Notes under the pieces: model-generated | Database searches by the model: none | Seen by the model: only the letters and a program-made list of their open reading frames with translations | Told to the model about the DNA's origin: nothing | Made by a program: the position numbers and the translations under genes | Shown: positions 52,781 through 62,418 of the stretch, piece after piece | Position numbering within the stretch: position 1 is the first letter of the stretch | How the letters are laid out: each line of letters opens with the position of its first letter | Assembly (NCBI GenBank): GCA_002709235.1 | Contig: PAQI01000017.1 | Coordinates: 48,344 to 111,049, forward strand | Direction of reading: 5' to 3' | From: Hirschia sp. | GTDB taxonomy: Bacteria > Pseudomonadota > Alphaproteobacteria > Caulobacterales > Hyphomonadaceae | Length of the DNA: 62,706 bases

Positions 52781-53644
52781 TCAGTAATCACTGGGTGCTG
52801 GCCCAATGATCGGACCATAAAGCTCTGTGCGGCGATCACGGAAAAAGCCCCAGGCCGCGCGGGCCTGATCGATCTCGTCGAGATCAAATTGCGCCATCGC
52901 CACGCCTTCCTCGGTGCGGTCCAGATCCGCTGCGATCTCTCCGGTTTCATCCGTGATGAAGGATGTCCCGTAAAACACCTGACCATCTTCATCACCCACC
53001 CGGTTTGCCGCTGCAACAGGAATGACATTGGAAACAGAATGGCCCTGCATGGCCCGCCGCCAGCGCGCCGCCGTGTCCATCTCAGGAGCCTGCGGTTCCG
53101 CACCGATCGCCGTTGGATACAACAAAACATCCGCCCCCATCAGCGCCATGACGCGCGCGCATTCAGGATACCACTGGTCCCAGCAGATCCCCACGCCGAT
53201 CTTGCCTTTCCTGGTGTTCCAGACGCGAAAGCCGGTATCGCCGGGCCGGAAATAGAATTTCTCCTGATAGCCCGGACCATCGGGAATATGCGTCTTGCGA
53301 TAAAGCCCCAGAAGTGTCCCATCGGCATCGATCATGACCAACGAATTATAGTAATGCGGCCCGGCCTTTTCGAAGATCGACACCGGTAAGACCACGCCCA
53401 GCTCCGCTGCCAGCGGTGCCAGTTTTTCCACACAAGGATGAGACCTCCACGGATAGGCCCGCGCAAACTCTTCCTCGCGCTGGGTCTGACAGAAATAATG
53501 GCCCTGAAACAGCTCCGACGCCAGCACCACATCCGCCCCTTTGGCCGCCGCCTCGCGGATATAGCCTGAGACCTTCTCGATATTGGCATCCATGTCATCC
53601 GACAGCGCACACTGGATGACGGCGAGTGAAATCTTGCGGGTCAT
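52781..53644 (-). CDS. aguB: N-carbamoylputrescine amidohydrolase
   Basis: Hydrolyses N-carbamoylputrescine to putrescine, CO2 and ammonia. 287 residues of the nitrilase superfamily with catalytic Glu44 in 'LASELFQGHYF', Lys117 in 'YRKTHIPDGPGY' and Cys154 in 'GVGICWDQWYPE'. The 'WDQWYPE' phrase and partner gene support AguB over other nitrilases. ATG 53644 overlaps the aguA stop by 4 bp (ATGA), so the two enzymes are translationally coupled. Confidence 0.95.
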   Translation of the reverse strand: MTRKISLAVIQCALSDDMDANIEKVSGYIREAAAKGADVVLASELFQGHYFCQTQREEEFARAYPWRSHPCVEKLAPLAAELGVVLPVSIFEKAGPHYYNSLVMIDADGTLLGLYRKTHIPDGPGYQEKFYFRPGDTGFRVWNTRKGKIGVGICWDQWYPECARVMALMGADVLLYPTAIGAEPQAPEMDTAARWRRAMQGHSVSNVIPVAAANRVGDEDGQVFYGTSFITDETGEIAADLDRTEEGVAMAQFDLDEIDQARAAWGFFRDRRTELYGPIIGPAPSDY

Positions 53645-54702
53645 GAGGAAGCGGCTCCTGTCTCTGGTGCGGCGGGCTGTTGCTGGGTGATGCAATGAAA
53701 ACTGCCGCCACCGGTCAATATGTTTGTCGCTGGCAAGGGCACGATCCGCCGGTTGGGATAGATGGCAGACAACACCTCAACAGCCTCCTTGATATTGGGG
53801 CTGTCTGCGGGTCCGTAAACCGGCAGCACGAGGCTGGCATTGCCGATGATGAAATTCATGTGGCTGGCAGGCACGGCTTTTCCATCCTCATCCTTGATCC
53901 GTCCGGGGCTGGGTATCGTCAACACCTTCAGCGGCGCCCCCTCAGCGGTCTTTGCCGCACTCAGCGTGCGATGGATCTCATCAAGCACTGCCCGGTTGGG
54001 ATCATCCTCACCATGAGGCGACTGGCAAAGCGCAACGCCCGGCGCAACAAAACGAGCAATATTATCGACATGCCCATCGGTATGATCATTGGCCAGGCCA
54101 TCGCCAAGCCAGATGACCTGCCGCGCACCCAGAGCATTCGACAGCGCGGCCTCTGCATCTGCTTGCCCGCCCCAGTGAGGATTGCGATTGGGGTTCAACA
54201 GGCATTGGCGCGTGGTCAGCCAATTGCCCTGCCCGTCACCATCAATCGCACCGCCCTCCAGCACGAAATCATGCGCCGTCAATTGCGTGCCGGTCAGCTG
54301 TGCGATGAAGGCGGCGACCTTCTCGTCATTGGGAATCTGATATTTGCCGCCCCAGCCATTCCACCGAAAGCCTGCCGCATGCGCATGATCAATAAAGATC
54401 GGCCCGGTATCGCGCAGCCACACATCGCCGTAAGAGGCTTCAACCAGCTCCGCGATATCACCCACCGCCGCCTGCGGAGCGGCAATGCCCTCGCCCTGCA
54501 CCAGCACCCTGACACGATCACCCGCACGTCCATCCGGGCCCGGAGCAGCCAGCGCGCGGATCATCGCCGCGATCTCGGCGGCGGCCGCTTCATGGCGACC
54601 ATCCCACTCAACAGCATTGGTCGGCCACGCCGTCCAGATAGCGTTATGCGGTGCCCACTCCGCCGGTGGGCCTGAATGTATTGAGGTGTCTGACAATGCC
54701 AT
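53641..54702 (-). CDS. aguA: Agmatine deiminase
   Basis: Hydrolyses agmatine to N-carbamoylputrescine and ammonia. 353 residues of the peptidyl-arginine-deiminase fold: N-terminal 'WAPHNAIWTAWPTN', 'DTGPIF', 'EGGAIDGDGQG', and the catalytic Cys337 in 'TGGGSFHCITQQQ'. All key residues are present. aguA-aguB is a classic pair that feeds putrescine to the carboxyspermidine route encoded at 17439-23453. The arginine decarboxylase that would make agmatine is not in the window. Confidence 0.95.
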   Translation of the reverse strand: MALSDTSIHSGPPAEWAPHNAIWTAWPTNAVEWDGRHEAAAAEIAAMIRALAAPGPDGRAGDRVRVLVQGEGIAAPQAAVGDIAELVEASYGDVWLRDTGPIFIDHAHAAGFRWNGWGGKYQIPNDEKVAAFIAQLTGTQLTAHDFVLEGGAIDGDGQGNWLTTRQCLLNPNRNPHWGGQADAEAALSNALGARQVIWLGDGLANDHTDGHVDNIARFVAPGVALCQSPHGEDDPNRAVLDEIHRTLSAAKTAEGAPLKVLTIPSPGRIKDEDGKAVPASHMNFIIGNASLVLPVYGPADSPNIKEAVEVLSAIYPNRRIVPLPATNILTGGGSFHCITQQQPAAPETGAASS

Positions 54703-54791
54703 ATGCGATGCCTTTGCATGTCCGGCGCACTAATTTATCCGCGGGCTGGATATCAGGCTTATGATCAACAGGACAGAGGAACATAAGCAAA

Positions 54792-54841
54792 GGGACCAAA
54801 ACAAGAAGAGGGCCGCACCGTGACCTGGTGCCGCCCTCTTC
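54792..54841 (-). terminator. Rho-independent terminator of the Oar-like receptor gene
   Basis: Stem GAAGAGGGC-x-GCACC / GGTGC-x-GCCCTCTTC (54805-54841) with a 7-nt loop and a single mismatch, followed on the minus strand by TTGTTTTGG. It begins 54 bp after the receptor stop codon at 54895. Confidence 0.85.
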
Positions 54842-54894
54842 ATCAATCTACTAAGCTACGCATACGCTACGAAGCTTGATGAGATCCGAATTCC

Positions 54895-57800
54895 TTAGAA
54901 TTCGTACTTCAGACCGAAACGCACTTCCCAGAGGGAGTTGAACGTCTGACGGCTTTCCGTCGAACGTGGCGTGAAGTTCTCATAGACATACTGACCCTGG
55001 TCGTTGATGCCGCTGACTTCAACAATGCCGATCGTCTGTGGGAAACCAGCCTGGTAGTAGGTACCCCAGTCATCGTTCAGCAGATTGCCGATGTTTTCGA
55101 CAACCACAAAACCGGAGGCCTTGCCGTAACCTGTCGGGATCTCCTGGGAGATACGAAGGTCGAAGCGGTTGGACCACTGGCCGTCATGTTCGTTACGGCC
55201 TTCGATCTGCCCACGATCCATGTCCATACGGTCGACATAGTCAAAGAACGCATCCGTGTCGAAACCATCAGCGAACACAACCTTCGGGTCGTCCACACCT
55301 GTTGGTACGTAGAGCAGGTGACGGTTGGTAGCGCCATCACCGAACACTTCTCCGGAGTCACCATTATAGGTGAAGGAGAATGGACGGTTCTGCCAGGCCT
55401 GACCGAACAGTGTCGCGCGTGTGTAATTGTCGCCGAAGAACGCTCTTTGCCAGGAGATCTTGGCCGTGAAACGGTGTGGGATCTCGTAGTTCGACGTCGC
55501 TTCCGTGACATTGTTCGGATCAGTCGTTGCGAAGTTGAAGAAGTTCGACGAAGCCGTGGAAGACGTCATCGGGTTAGCATCTCTGGCGCGGGTGAATGCA
55601 TAAGCAGCCGTCCAGTCGATACCCCAGTCATCATATGATTTCGACAAGGCAGCCGAAACTGTCTGGCTGGTGCCGCCATCAGCATTGGTCAACATGATGT
55701 CGCCGCTGAAGCCGACTGCACCCGTATAGATTGGACGCCCGTCAGGCGCTGTGCCCGCTTGCGTGGAGGAAATCGACGTCACCGTCGCACCGTCACGCGT
55801 GTCAGACATCAGATAGTCACCCATCAGGGTGTAATCCTGACCCCAGAAGCCCGGAAGGTCGAAATTATAGGTAAAGCCCAAGGCGGCCTTGAATTCAGAC
55901 GGGAGCTTGAAGTTCGGGTCAAGAACGTTGACCGGACCACTTGTGGAGTTGTTTGCCACATAGTCATAAGCGGTTTCAGGAATTCCATACAGCGGACGTC
56001 CCAGACCTTCTTCATCAGCAACGTGGTTCGCGTCGAAGATCGAGCCGCCATCAGGATAGAAAGCATTGGCTGGGTCGCTGAAATCGATGTCGTGGAAATA
56101 TTCCTGCAGAACCACACCGTTGTTTGTGTAGTTGTTGGAGATCCAGACATTCGGGTTACCACCGGAATAGATACCCATGCCGGCACGGATCGACAGGTTG
56201 TCACTGGTTTCCCAGTTGAAACCAAGGCGCGGCATGACAAGGTCAAGGCCATCCAGCGTCGAGGTGTTCTTGAAACCATATGTAGCTTCAAAATTCGCAT
56301 TTTCAGCTGGAGCATCGCCGGATGTGTAGAAGTCGTAGCGGATACCACCGGTTACAGTCATGCCAGGCTGAATTTCGATTTCATCCTGAACATAGATCGT
56401 GTTGATCTCATATGTGAATGAGCCAGCACCATCATTGATGTCGTTGGAGCCTGAAGCGTTCTCATAGGTCAGGCGGTCAACGATGCCGTTCTCGAAGTCG
56501 TCGATCGAGTCAAAGCGGAACTCACCTTCGGCTTCCTGAATGAACAGGTTGAAGACGTCATAAGCCTGGCGTTCGGCACCGAATGTGAAGAGGTGCTTGT
56601 CGTGTGAGTAGTTCGCAAGCGCCTTGTAGGTCCACACATCATAGTTCAGGTCGTTGGCGTGACGGGAGTCATCCGAACCCAGATAGATCGTGTTCCCATT
56701 GTGCGAGATCTGCACCTCACCAAACACAGCGCCATCAATCGAGGCTTGCGTGAAGTCGACTTCATTCTTCGAGACGCGGAACTCGGTTGAGAAATTGTCC
56801 GTCCAGTTCGAGAAGAGCTGAGCAGAGTAGCTCTTTGTTTCAGCACCGCGCTGATAGAGGTGCTTGGAGAATTCAAACTCGTTCGAGTCACCATCGGACT
56901 CGGACAGGCTGAGGCCTTCATCATAGTTATAGGTGATGGACGCACGGTGATTGTCTGTGATGTTGCCATCCAGACGCATCAGGTATTTTTCGTTATAGGT
57001 CGGACCAGCGGAAGGTACGCCACCTGGGTCATACCCATAAATGTTCTGGGCGGCTGCAAGAACGCGGTCATAGTCAGCCTGGGTAAAGCCGGTGACTTCT
57101 GTTCCTGCGCCGGATCCTTCTACGCCGCGGTCGATAGAAGCGCCTGGGCCTTCGAATTTCTCATAGGCTCCAAAGAAGAACAGACGATCCTTGATGATCG
57201 GTCCGCCAAGTGTGGCACCGTAGCGTTTTTCCTCAAACGGATTGACGGTGATGTCATTGCCTTCGGTCTTGTCGCCCTTGAAGCTGTCATCAGTGTAGTC
57301 GTAGAAGACCGAACCGTGAAATTCGTTCGTACCGGATTTGGTGACCGCGTTGATGTTACAACCGGTGAAGCCGTTATACTGGACGTCAAATGGTGCCAGT
57401 TCGACGGCCACGTTCTCGATTGCATCGAACGGGAATGGCATTTGCTGGCCAGGGTAACCGTTGGCGTTCAGACCAAAGCCGTCATTCAGGTTCACACCGT
57501 CAACTGTCATCGAGTTGAAGCGCGGGTTGGCACCGGCACATTGAACACCATCACCGAAGGACTGGTCCAGATAGATGCGCGGGTCCTGGGCGATCACGTC
57601 ACGCAGGTCGCGGTTGATGGCCGGGGAGTTCTGGAGGTCGCCAAGCGTGAAGGTCGCGTTCGGGCCAATGGCCGTGTCGACAAAGTTCAGCGCCGAAGCG
57701 GTAATGATGATTGTGTCCTGAACCGATGCCTGATCGGTGGCTGCACCAAGCACGATGTCCAGATCAACTGTCTCACCCAGCTGGGCGAAAACTTCGGTGA

Positions 57801-58086
57801 CGCGAACGTCGTTGAAACCGTCAGCAACGACTTCAACAGTGAAAGGGCCGCCCGGGTTCAGACCGCGGGTCGAAAACTGACCTGTTGCGTTTGATGTAAC
57901 TGCCGTTGCGCGACCTGTACGCTGGTCGGTAATCAGAACGCTTGCGCCTGTTACAGCAGTTCCCGCTTCACTGGTAACCTGGCCGCGTAGCGCCGATGAA
58001 GTAACCTGCGCCTCGGCGACTTGAACGTAAGCTGCCACAGCGGTGGTCGCCGCCAGACCGCCCAGGATGTGTTTCCAATTGGACAT
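54895..58086 (-). CDS. Oar-like TonB-dependent receptor with carboxypeptidase regulatory-like domain
   Basis: 1063 residues. The signal peptide ends near Ala-Glu-Ala-Gln (24-27). Residues ~28-115 are a CarboxypepD_reg-like beta-sandwich ('ALRGQVTSEAGTAVTGASVL', 'GQFSTRGLNPGGPFTVEV'), then a plug domain and a long barrel ending in a terminal Phe after 'VRFGLKYEF'. Oar-type receptors belong to the outer membrane of myxobacteria and many marine Caulobacterales/Maricaulales, with proposed roles in peptide or signal handling. No TonB-box partner gene adjoins it. A terminator follows. Confidence 0.9.
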   Translation of the reverse strand: MSNWKHILGGLAATTAVAAYVQVAEAQVTSSALRGQVTSEAGTAVTGASVLITDQRTGRATAVTSNATGQFSTRGLNPGGPFTVEVVADGFNDVRVTEVFAQLGETVDLDIVLGAATDQASVQDTIIITASALNFVDTAIGPNATFTLGDLQNSPAINRDLRDVIAQDPRIYLDQSFGDGVQCAGANPRFNSMTVDGVNLNDGFGLNANGYPGQQMPFPFDAIENVAVELAPFDVQYNGFTGCNINAVTKSGTNEFHGSVFYDYTDDSFKGDKTEGNDITVNPFEEKRYGATLGGPIIKDRLFFFGAYEKFEGPGASIDRGVEGSGAGTEVTGFTQADYDRVLAAAQNIYGYDPGGVPSAGPTYNEKYLMRLDGNITDNHRASITYNYDEGLSLSESDGDSNEFEFSKHLYQRGAETKSYSAQLFSNWTDNFSTEFRVSKNEVDFTQASIDGAVFGEVQISHNGNTIYLGSDDSRHANDLNYDVWTYKALANYSHDKHLFTFGAERQAYDVFNLFIQEAEGEFRFDSIDDFENGIVDRLTYENASGSNDINDGAGSFTYEINTIYVQDEIEIQPGMTVTGGIRYDFYTSGDAPAENANFEATYGFKNTSTLDGLDLVMPRLGFNWETSDNLSIRAGMGIYSGGNPNVWISNNYTNNGVVLQEYFHDIDFSDPANAFYPDGGSIFDANHVADEEGLGRPLYGIPETAYDYVANNSTSGPVNVLDPNFKLPSEFKAALGFTYNFDLPGFWGQDYTLMGDYLMSDTRDGATVTSISSTQAGTAPDGRPIYTGAVGFSGDIMLTNADGGTSQTVSAALSKSYDDWGIDWTAAYAFTRARDANPMTSSTASSNFFNFATTDPNNVTEATSNYEIPHRFTAKISWQRAFFGDNYTRATLFGQAWQNRPFSFTYNGDSGEVFGDGATNRHLLYVPTGVDDPKVVFADGFDTDAFFDYVDRMDMDRGQIEGRNEHDGQWSNRFDLRISQEIPTGYGKASGFVVVENIGNLLNDDWGTYYQAGFPQTIGIVEVSGINDQGQYVYENFTPRSTESRQTFNSLWEVRFGLKYEF

Positions 58087-58521
58087 GTGTCATTCCCCTG
58101 ACCTCGTCGCGCGCAAGAAAAGGAGGATGGCGCACGACAACTGGCCCGCCGGTTACGCGTTTAACATGACAGTTCCAAGACAGTTCGATTAAGGTTTTTT
58201 GGCGACGCGTGAAGCTTCAAACGATATGAATCAACAATGTTTTTCCAGCCCGCGCACCACAGACAAAATTATTTCCCAACATTTCCTGATCTTATGAAGA
58301 TAGGGAGCAATAATTTGCGTCGCCATTCCGTCCGTATACAGAACAAAAATGGCAGTGCGCATAAACATTAACCAGTTCATTGTGTGATTATGGCAACATT
58401 AAGAGCACTTGGCCCTGCGCATTTTGAGCCCTGCCGGGACGCTCCCTGTTGCCAAACCACGCCGTCGCACATACCAGCCTTGTAGACATTCAATCGCCAT
58501 TGTCGCCTGGAGTTGCCCCCA
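58087..58521. other. 435-bp divergent intergenic region
   Basis: Separates the leftward receptor gene from the rightward GT39 gene and should hold both promoters. An AGGAGG directly abuts an ATG at 58127 that opens only a 21-codon frame, which I do not call. An ACGCGT pair (58156 and 58205) is the only symmetry noticed. No named operator is visible. Confidence 0.35.
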
Positions 58522-60099
58522 ATGAACAGCCTGATCAAACGGTTTTCGGCCGCACCTGTCATGTGGGCAACCCTGTTGATCGGCGCGCTGGTCCTGTTCA
58601 GGCTTGTCGCACTGATCCTTGCAGCGCCCGGCCTCGGACCGGATGAAGCCCAATATTGGCGCTGGTCGCATGAGCTCGATTGGGGCTATTTTTCCAAGCC
58701 ACCGCTGATTGCATGGATGATAAACGCCACCACTTCGGTTTTTGGTCATGATGAATGGGCTGTCCGACTATATGCCCCCCTCACCCACGGTATTGCTGCG
58801 TTCTTTCTCTTCCTGCTGGGCCGGCGCGCCTATGGGTTGAGCGTCGGCGGCTGGGCGGCGGCGACCTATATATTGATGCCGGGTGTCTGGTTGTCTTCCG
58901 GGATTGTCTCGACTGACGGCCTGCTCCTGCCCTGCATCTCTCTGGCACTCTACAGCCTGTGGCGACAGCGCGAAGGCGCAAGCTGGACCTTTGCCATCTG
59001 CCTTGGCCTCGCCATCGGGCTGGGCTTTCTGGCGAAATATGCCGCGATCTATCTCGTGCTCGGCATCGCCATTGTCTTCATCATTGACCGCCCCACCCGG
59101 CGCGGCCTGCTGAACATCAGGAGCCTTGCGACCCTGGTCATCGCAGCGGCCCTGATCACACCCAATATCATGTGGAATGCCGCGAATGATTTTGCGACGG
59201 TGAGCCATACCGCCGAAAATACCAAATGGGGCGATGCGGCACTGAATTTCCAGCACTTCCCTGAATTCCTGCTCGATCAGATGGCCGTGTTCGGTCCGTT
59301 TTCATTCGCCATACTGATCGGTGGTCTGGCCCTGATCCTGCCCTCGACCGATCCGGAAAGCGCAGGCAAGGATCGCTGGTTGCTGAGCTTCATCCTGCCC
59401 GCCCTGATCGCGATCTCCATTCAAGCCGTGATCTCACGCGCGCATGCCAACTGGGCTGCCAGCGCCTATGCGGCTGGTTCGGTCCTCGCCGCCAGCTGGG
59501 CCATCAGGGCCAATTGGGGTGGGCTCCTGAAATTCGGGCTTGTCCTGCAATTCATCGTCGGGCTGATCTTTGTCTCGATGAGCATCTCTCCCGCTCTGGC
59601 AGACAAGGCCGGATTTGCAAACGCCTATAAACGCGCCAGAGGCTGGCCACAGACCGTGGAAGCATTGAGAGCCAGAGCCGAGGCCATCGGTGCCAGCGAG
59701 ATCGTGTTTGACGAACGCGAAAACTGGCATGGGCTGGATTATTATGGCGAACGCGCAGACCCGCAGCTCGCCGAGCGCATTTCGCTGTGGCGTCGCCATG
59801 ACGCGCCCCATTCATTCGGAGAGTCAGCGGCACCCGTCAGCGATGATCCGACTGCGACTTTGCTGGTTGCCTCTGTCCGCAGCGATTTTCGCGCACGAGA
59901 ACGGGCTGATTTCAAGACATTTGAAGGCCTGGGCGAACTGGTCATCCCGCTCGGCGGCGGGCGTGAGCGACGTTTCTGCCTCTATCGCGCCACAGGCTAT
60001 GCGCCGCTTCCGCGTACGGCTGAATATGAAGCCGCCTTCCGAGACGAGCGTGAAGATTGCTCAACAGGCCCTGAGAATGAACCGTCTACAGATCAGTGA
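58522..60099 (+). CDS. GT39-type (ArnT/PMT-like) membrane glycosyltransferase
   Basis: 525 residues with about ten to twelve membrane helices and the loop 'GPDEAQYWRWSHELDWGYFS' (39-58), where Asp41-Glu42 form the metal/catalytic pair of the GT39 family (cf. ArnT, PMT). 'KPPLIAWM' follows. It probably transfers a sugar from an undecaprenyl carrier to an outer-envelope target on the periplasmic side; the acceptor is not known. ATG 58522 follows GGAG at about ten bases. Its end overlaps msrA by 7 bp, convergent. Confidence 0.87.
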   Translation: MNSLIKRFSAAPVMWATLLIGALVLFRLVALILAAPGLGPDEAQYWRWSHELDWGYFSKPPLIAWMINATTSVFGHDEWAVRLYAPLTHGIAAFFLFLLGRRAYGLSVGGWAAATYILMPGVWLSSGIVSTDGLLLPCISLALYSLWRQREGASWTFAICLGLAIGLGFLAKYAAIYLVLGIAIVFIIDRPTRRGLLNIRSLATLVIAAALITPNIMWNAANDFATVSHTAENTKWGDAALNFQHFPEFLLDQMAVFGPFSFAILIGGLALILPSTDPESAGKDRWLLSFILPALIAISIQAVISRAHANWAASAYAAGSVLAASWAIRANWGGLLKFGLVLQFIVGLIFVSMSISPALADKAGFANAYKRARGWPQTVEALRARAEAIGASEIVFDERENWHGLDYYGERADPQLAERISLWRRHDAPHSFGESAAPVSDDPTATLLVASVRSDFRARERADFKTFEGLGELVIPLGGGRERRFCLYRATGYAPLPRTAEYEAAFRDEREDCSTGPENEPSTDQ

Positions 60100-60743
60100 G
60101 AGAGCGTGTCGCCAACCTTCGACCAGACCTCTTCCACGCGGTTATCACGTCCACATGAGGCGCGGTAATAACGATAGCGCAGCGGGTTTTTCTCGTAATA
60201 ATCCTGATGGTAGGTCTCTGCTGGCCAAAACACGTCGAATTTCAGGACAGGTGTGACGATCGGGTAAGCCAGAACCCGCAGGTTATCGACGGTTTCAATC
60301 TCGTCCTTCGCGATTCTGGCCTGCTCCTCATCTGTGGCAAAGATAGCCGTACGATAGCTGTCACCCCTGTCACAGAACTGTCCGCCTGGGTCGGTGGGGT
60401 CGACATGGCGCAGGAAATATTCGACCAGCGTTTCATAGCTCACAATGTCGGGATCATAGAGAATTTCCACGGCCTCATAATGGCCCGTGCCACCTTTCGA
60501 GACCTGCTTGTAGGTCGGGTTGTCCAGTGTTCCGCCCGTATAGCCGGATATTGTTTCCTTCACGCCATCCAGCTTGTCGAAATCGGCCTCGACGCACCAG
60601 AAACATCCTCCCGCAAACACAGCGCGGGACAGGTCGCCACGGTCCACGGCAGCAGCAGTTTGATGGGAGTCAGACTGGCTGACGGCGACGCCGACGCAGG
60701 CCGTGAGCCCGATAATGGCGGATATGATCAATACACGTTTCAT
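60093..60743 (-). CDS. msrA: Peptide methionine sulfoxide reductase A, exported
   Basis: Reduces methionine-S-sulfoxide in oxidised proteins. 216 residues: an N-terminal membrane signal ('VLIISAIIGLTACVGVAVS', possibly a lipoprotein with Cys16) followed by 'AGGCFWCVEADF' with catalytic Cys47 and Cys50, 'SGYTGGTLDNPTYKQVSKG' near 69 and a C-terminal Cys (residue ~199 in 'YRASCGRD') for resolving. The exported form suits periplasmic repair. It follows an HlyD-type gene by 88 bp on the same strand. Confidence 0.93.
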   Translation of the reverse strand: MKRVLIISAIIGLTACVGVAVSQSDSHQTAAAVDRGDLSRAVFAGGCFWCVEADFDKLDGVKETISGYTGGTLDNPTYKQVSKGGTGHYEAVEILYDPDIVSYETLVEYFLRHVDPTDPGGQFCDRGDSYRTAIFATDEEQARIAKDEIETVDNLRVLAYPIVTPVLKFDVFWPAETYHQDYYEKNPLRYRYYRASCGRDNRVEEVWSKVGDTLSH

Positions 60744-60831
60744 GCATATCAGATGTGCCGTGATACCAGCATATTGCAAGATGCCCTCACCGGCTTGTGA
60801 GGATTGGTGATCGATTCCTCGAACGTCGCAA

Positions 60832-61968
60832 TCAGCTGTTTTCGTCTTCGACGGATACGTCGACCGGCAATCCGTCAGGCAGGTCACCCTGCCCCTCCAC
60901 CACGATCAGCGCCACTTCCGGCAGACCTGAAACCCAGACACCATCGGGTTGGGAATCGATGATCTTCACATCGGAAATCTTGATCTTGCGATCCACACCG
61001 ACATGGCGAACCTGGTGTCGACCATCTTCTGCTCTGATCACCCCGGCTGGATTGATCAGATGGGCCAGCCCCTGGCCAATCTCGATCCGCACATCGGCCG
61101 TCTGCCCCGCCCTGAGCACCATGTCCGGATTGGGAATGGCGGCCTCGACCTGGAATTTTCCAGAAACAGCATCCATGGCTGAGGCAACAAAGCGAACCTT
61201 GCCTGAGAAATCATCAGATTTGGTCAGCTCATTCGCACCACCCAGTCGGACCAGAACCCTGGCGTCGGTGCTGATGCGCAGCGCCTGCTCTTCTGTGGCG
61301 TCAACGACGGCCAGCAGCGGGTCCAGATCAAGCATTTCCCCACACGCATCACCGGGCGCGAGTAGGTCACCGATCTGGGCATGGCGATTTTCAAACAGCC
61401 CATCAAATGGCGCTTTGAGGCGTGTGCGGGCGACGGCCTGCTCGCGGGAGCTGACATCCGAGCGACTCGCCTCGACACGGGCACTGGCTGCAAGCTGGGC
61501 CGCAGGTGTTTTCCAGCCGCCCGCCACCAGATCGATCGTTTCCTTCAGATCGCGTTCAGCTGCTTCAAGCTCGGCTCTGGCTTCCGCGAGTTTTGCTGCG
61601 GCTTCATTGTTATCAATGGCGCACAGAACCGTGCCTTCCTTGACCACCGTTCCGGGTGTCACCGCCGCAGCGACAACCGGACCGGATATTTCGGATTTGA
61701 CGGTCACAGACCGCGCAGGAAATGTGCGTCCCTTCAGACGAATGTAATCCGGGCGCATCATCGCCACAGATCGCCTGACTAGAACCTTGCCGCCAGCCTT
61801 GGGTGTACCTCTTTCGGAAACGGGCTTGTCGAGCGTCGGCACGACATCAGCCGTTGCAATGGGCACTTCGCCATTGCTGACCGAGCTTTTGCTGAAAAAC
61901 AGGAACGTGCCGACCGCCAGACAGGCGACCACGAAGACGGCTGCAATGAGCTTCATCGATCGCGGCAT
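60832..61968 (-). CDS. HlyD/MFP-type periplasmic adaptor, RND-efflux like
   Basis: 378 residues: an N-terminal membrane anchor (~6-26), a barrel/lipoyl region ('SEISGPVVAAAVTPGTVVKEG'), a coiled-coil hairpin ('AKLAEARAELEAAERDLKE'), the second lipoyl half ('APFDGLFENRHAQIGDLLAPGD') and a C-terminal beta-barrel. This is the adaptor of RND or MacA-type pumps. Two start codons (61968 and 61956) are possible. Unusually, no inner-membrane pump gene adjoins it; msrA follows. Confidence 0.87.
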   Translation of the reverse strand: MPRSMKLIAAVFVVACLAVGTFLFFSKSSVSNGEVPIATADVVPTLDKPVSERGTPKAGGKVLVRRSVAMMRPDYIRLKGRTFPARSVTVKSEISGPVVAAAVTPGTVVKEGTVLCAIDNNEAAAKLAEARAELEAAERDLKETIDLVAGGWKTPAAQLAASARVEASRSDVSSREQAVARTRLKAPFDGLFENRHAQIGDLLAPGDACGEMLDLDPLLAVVDATEEQALRISTDARVLVRLGGANELTKSDDFSGKVRFVASAMDAVSGKFQVEAAIPNPDMVLRAGQTADVRIEIGQGLAHLINPAGVIRAEDGRHQVRHVGVDRKIKISDVKIIDSQPDGVWVSGLPEVALIVVEGQGDLPDGLPVDVSVEDENS

Positions 61969-62418
61969 TGATCGCGCTTCCTTTTAAACACTACTCTACA
62001 GAGTTCGAAGCTACCCTAGGGGTAATCACGAACTGAAACCTTACCGATGTGACCTGACATCGCATCATGTGCTGATCGATGTCTCAATCCGACGCCCGAT
62101 ACAATCCTGCGTCAGGGACATAATACACTGTTCCTGACATTACAGTAATTGTCATGTAAAGGCCTGTCGACCTGCTCACCACAACTGGCTGGGAGAAATG
62201 CACGTGTTTTCATCGTTCGTGAAGGGCTCTCTTCGACTTAGCACATATAACGTCACCTGATTTTCAGGCCGCAGGCCAAGCTACTCCCCCGTCAGAAACC
62301 ATTCCCATAGCTAAAGGGAGTGTTTAGTTGCAATTGTTTCGCACCCTGTCTATTTCCAGCCATTCAAGCCGGACAAACCCGATAATGCCACTTTAAAACA
62401 GGACATATATCACCCGCC
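61969..62418. other. 450-bp divergent intergenic region
   Basis: Lies between the adaptor gene (leftward) and fpr (rightward). TGACATTACAGTAATTGTCA at 62135-62154 is a near-perfect inverted repeat and could be an operator. I see no gene in the stretch and cannot name the regulator. Confidence 0.4.

Noticed and set aside
58127-58192. Tiny 21-codon frame after AGGAGG in the receptor-GT39 gap
   Set aside because: The ATG directly abuts the site (no spacing) and the peptide shows no feature.
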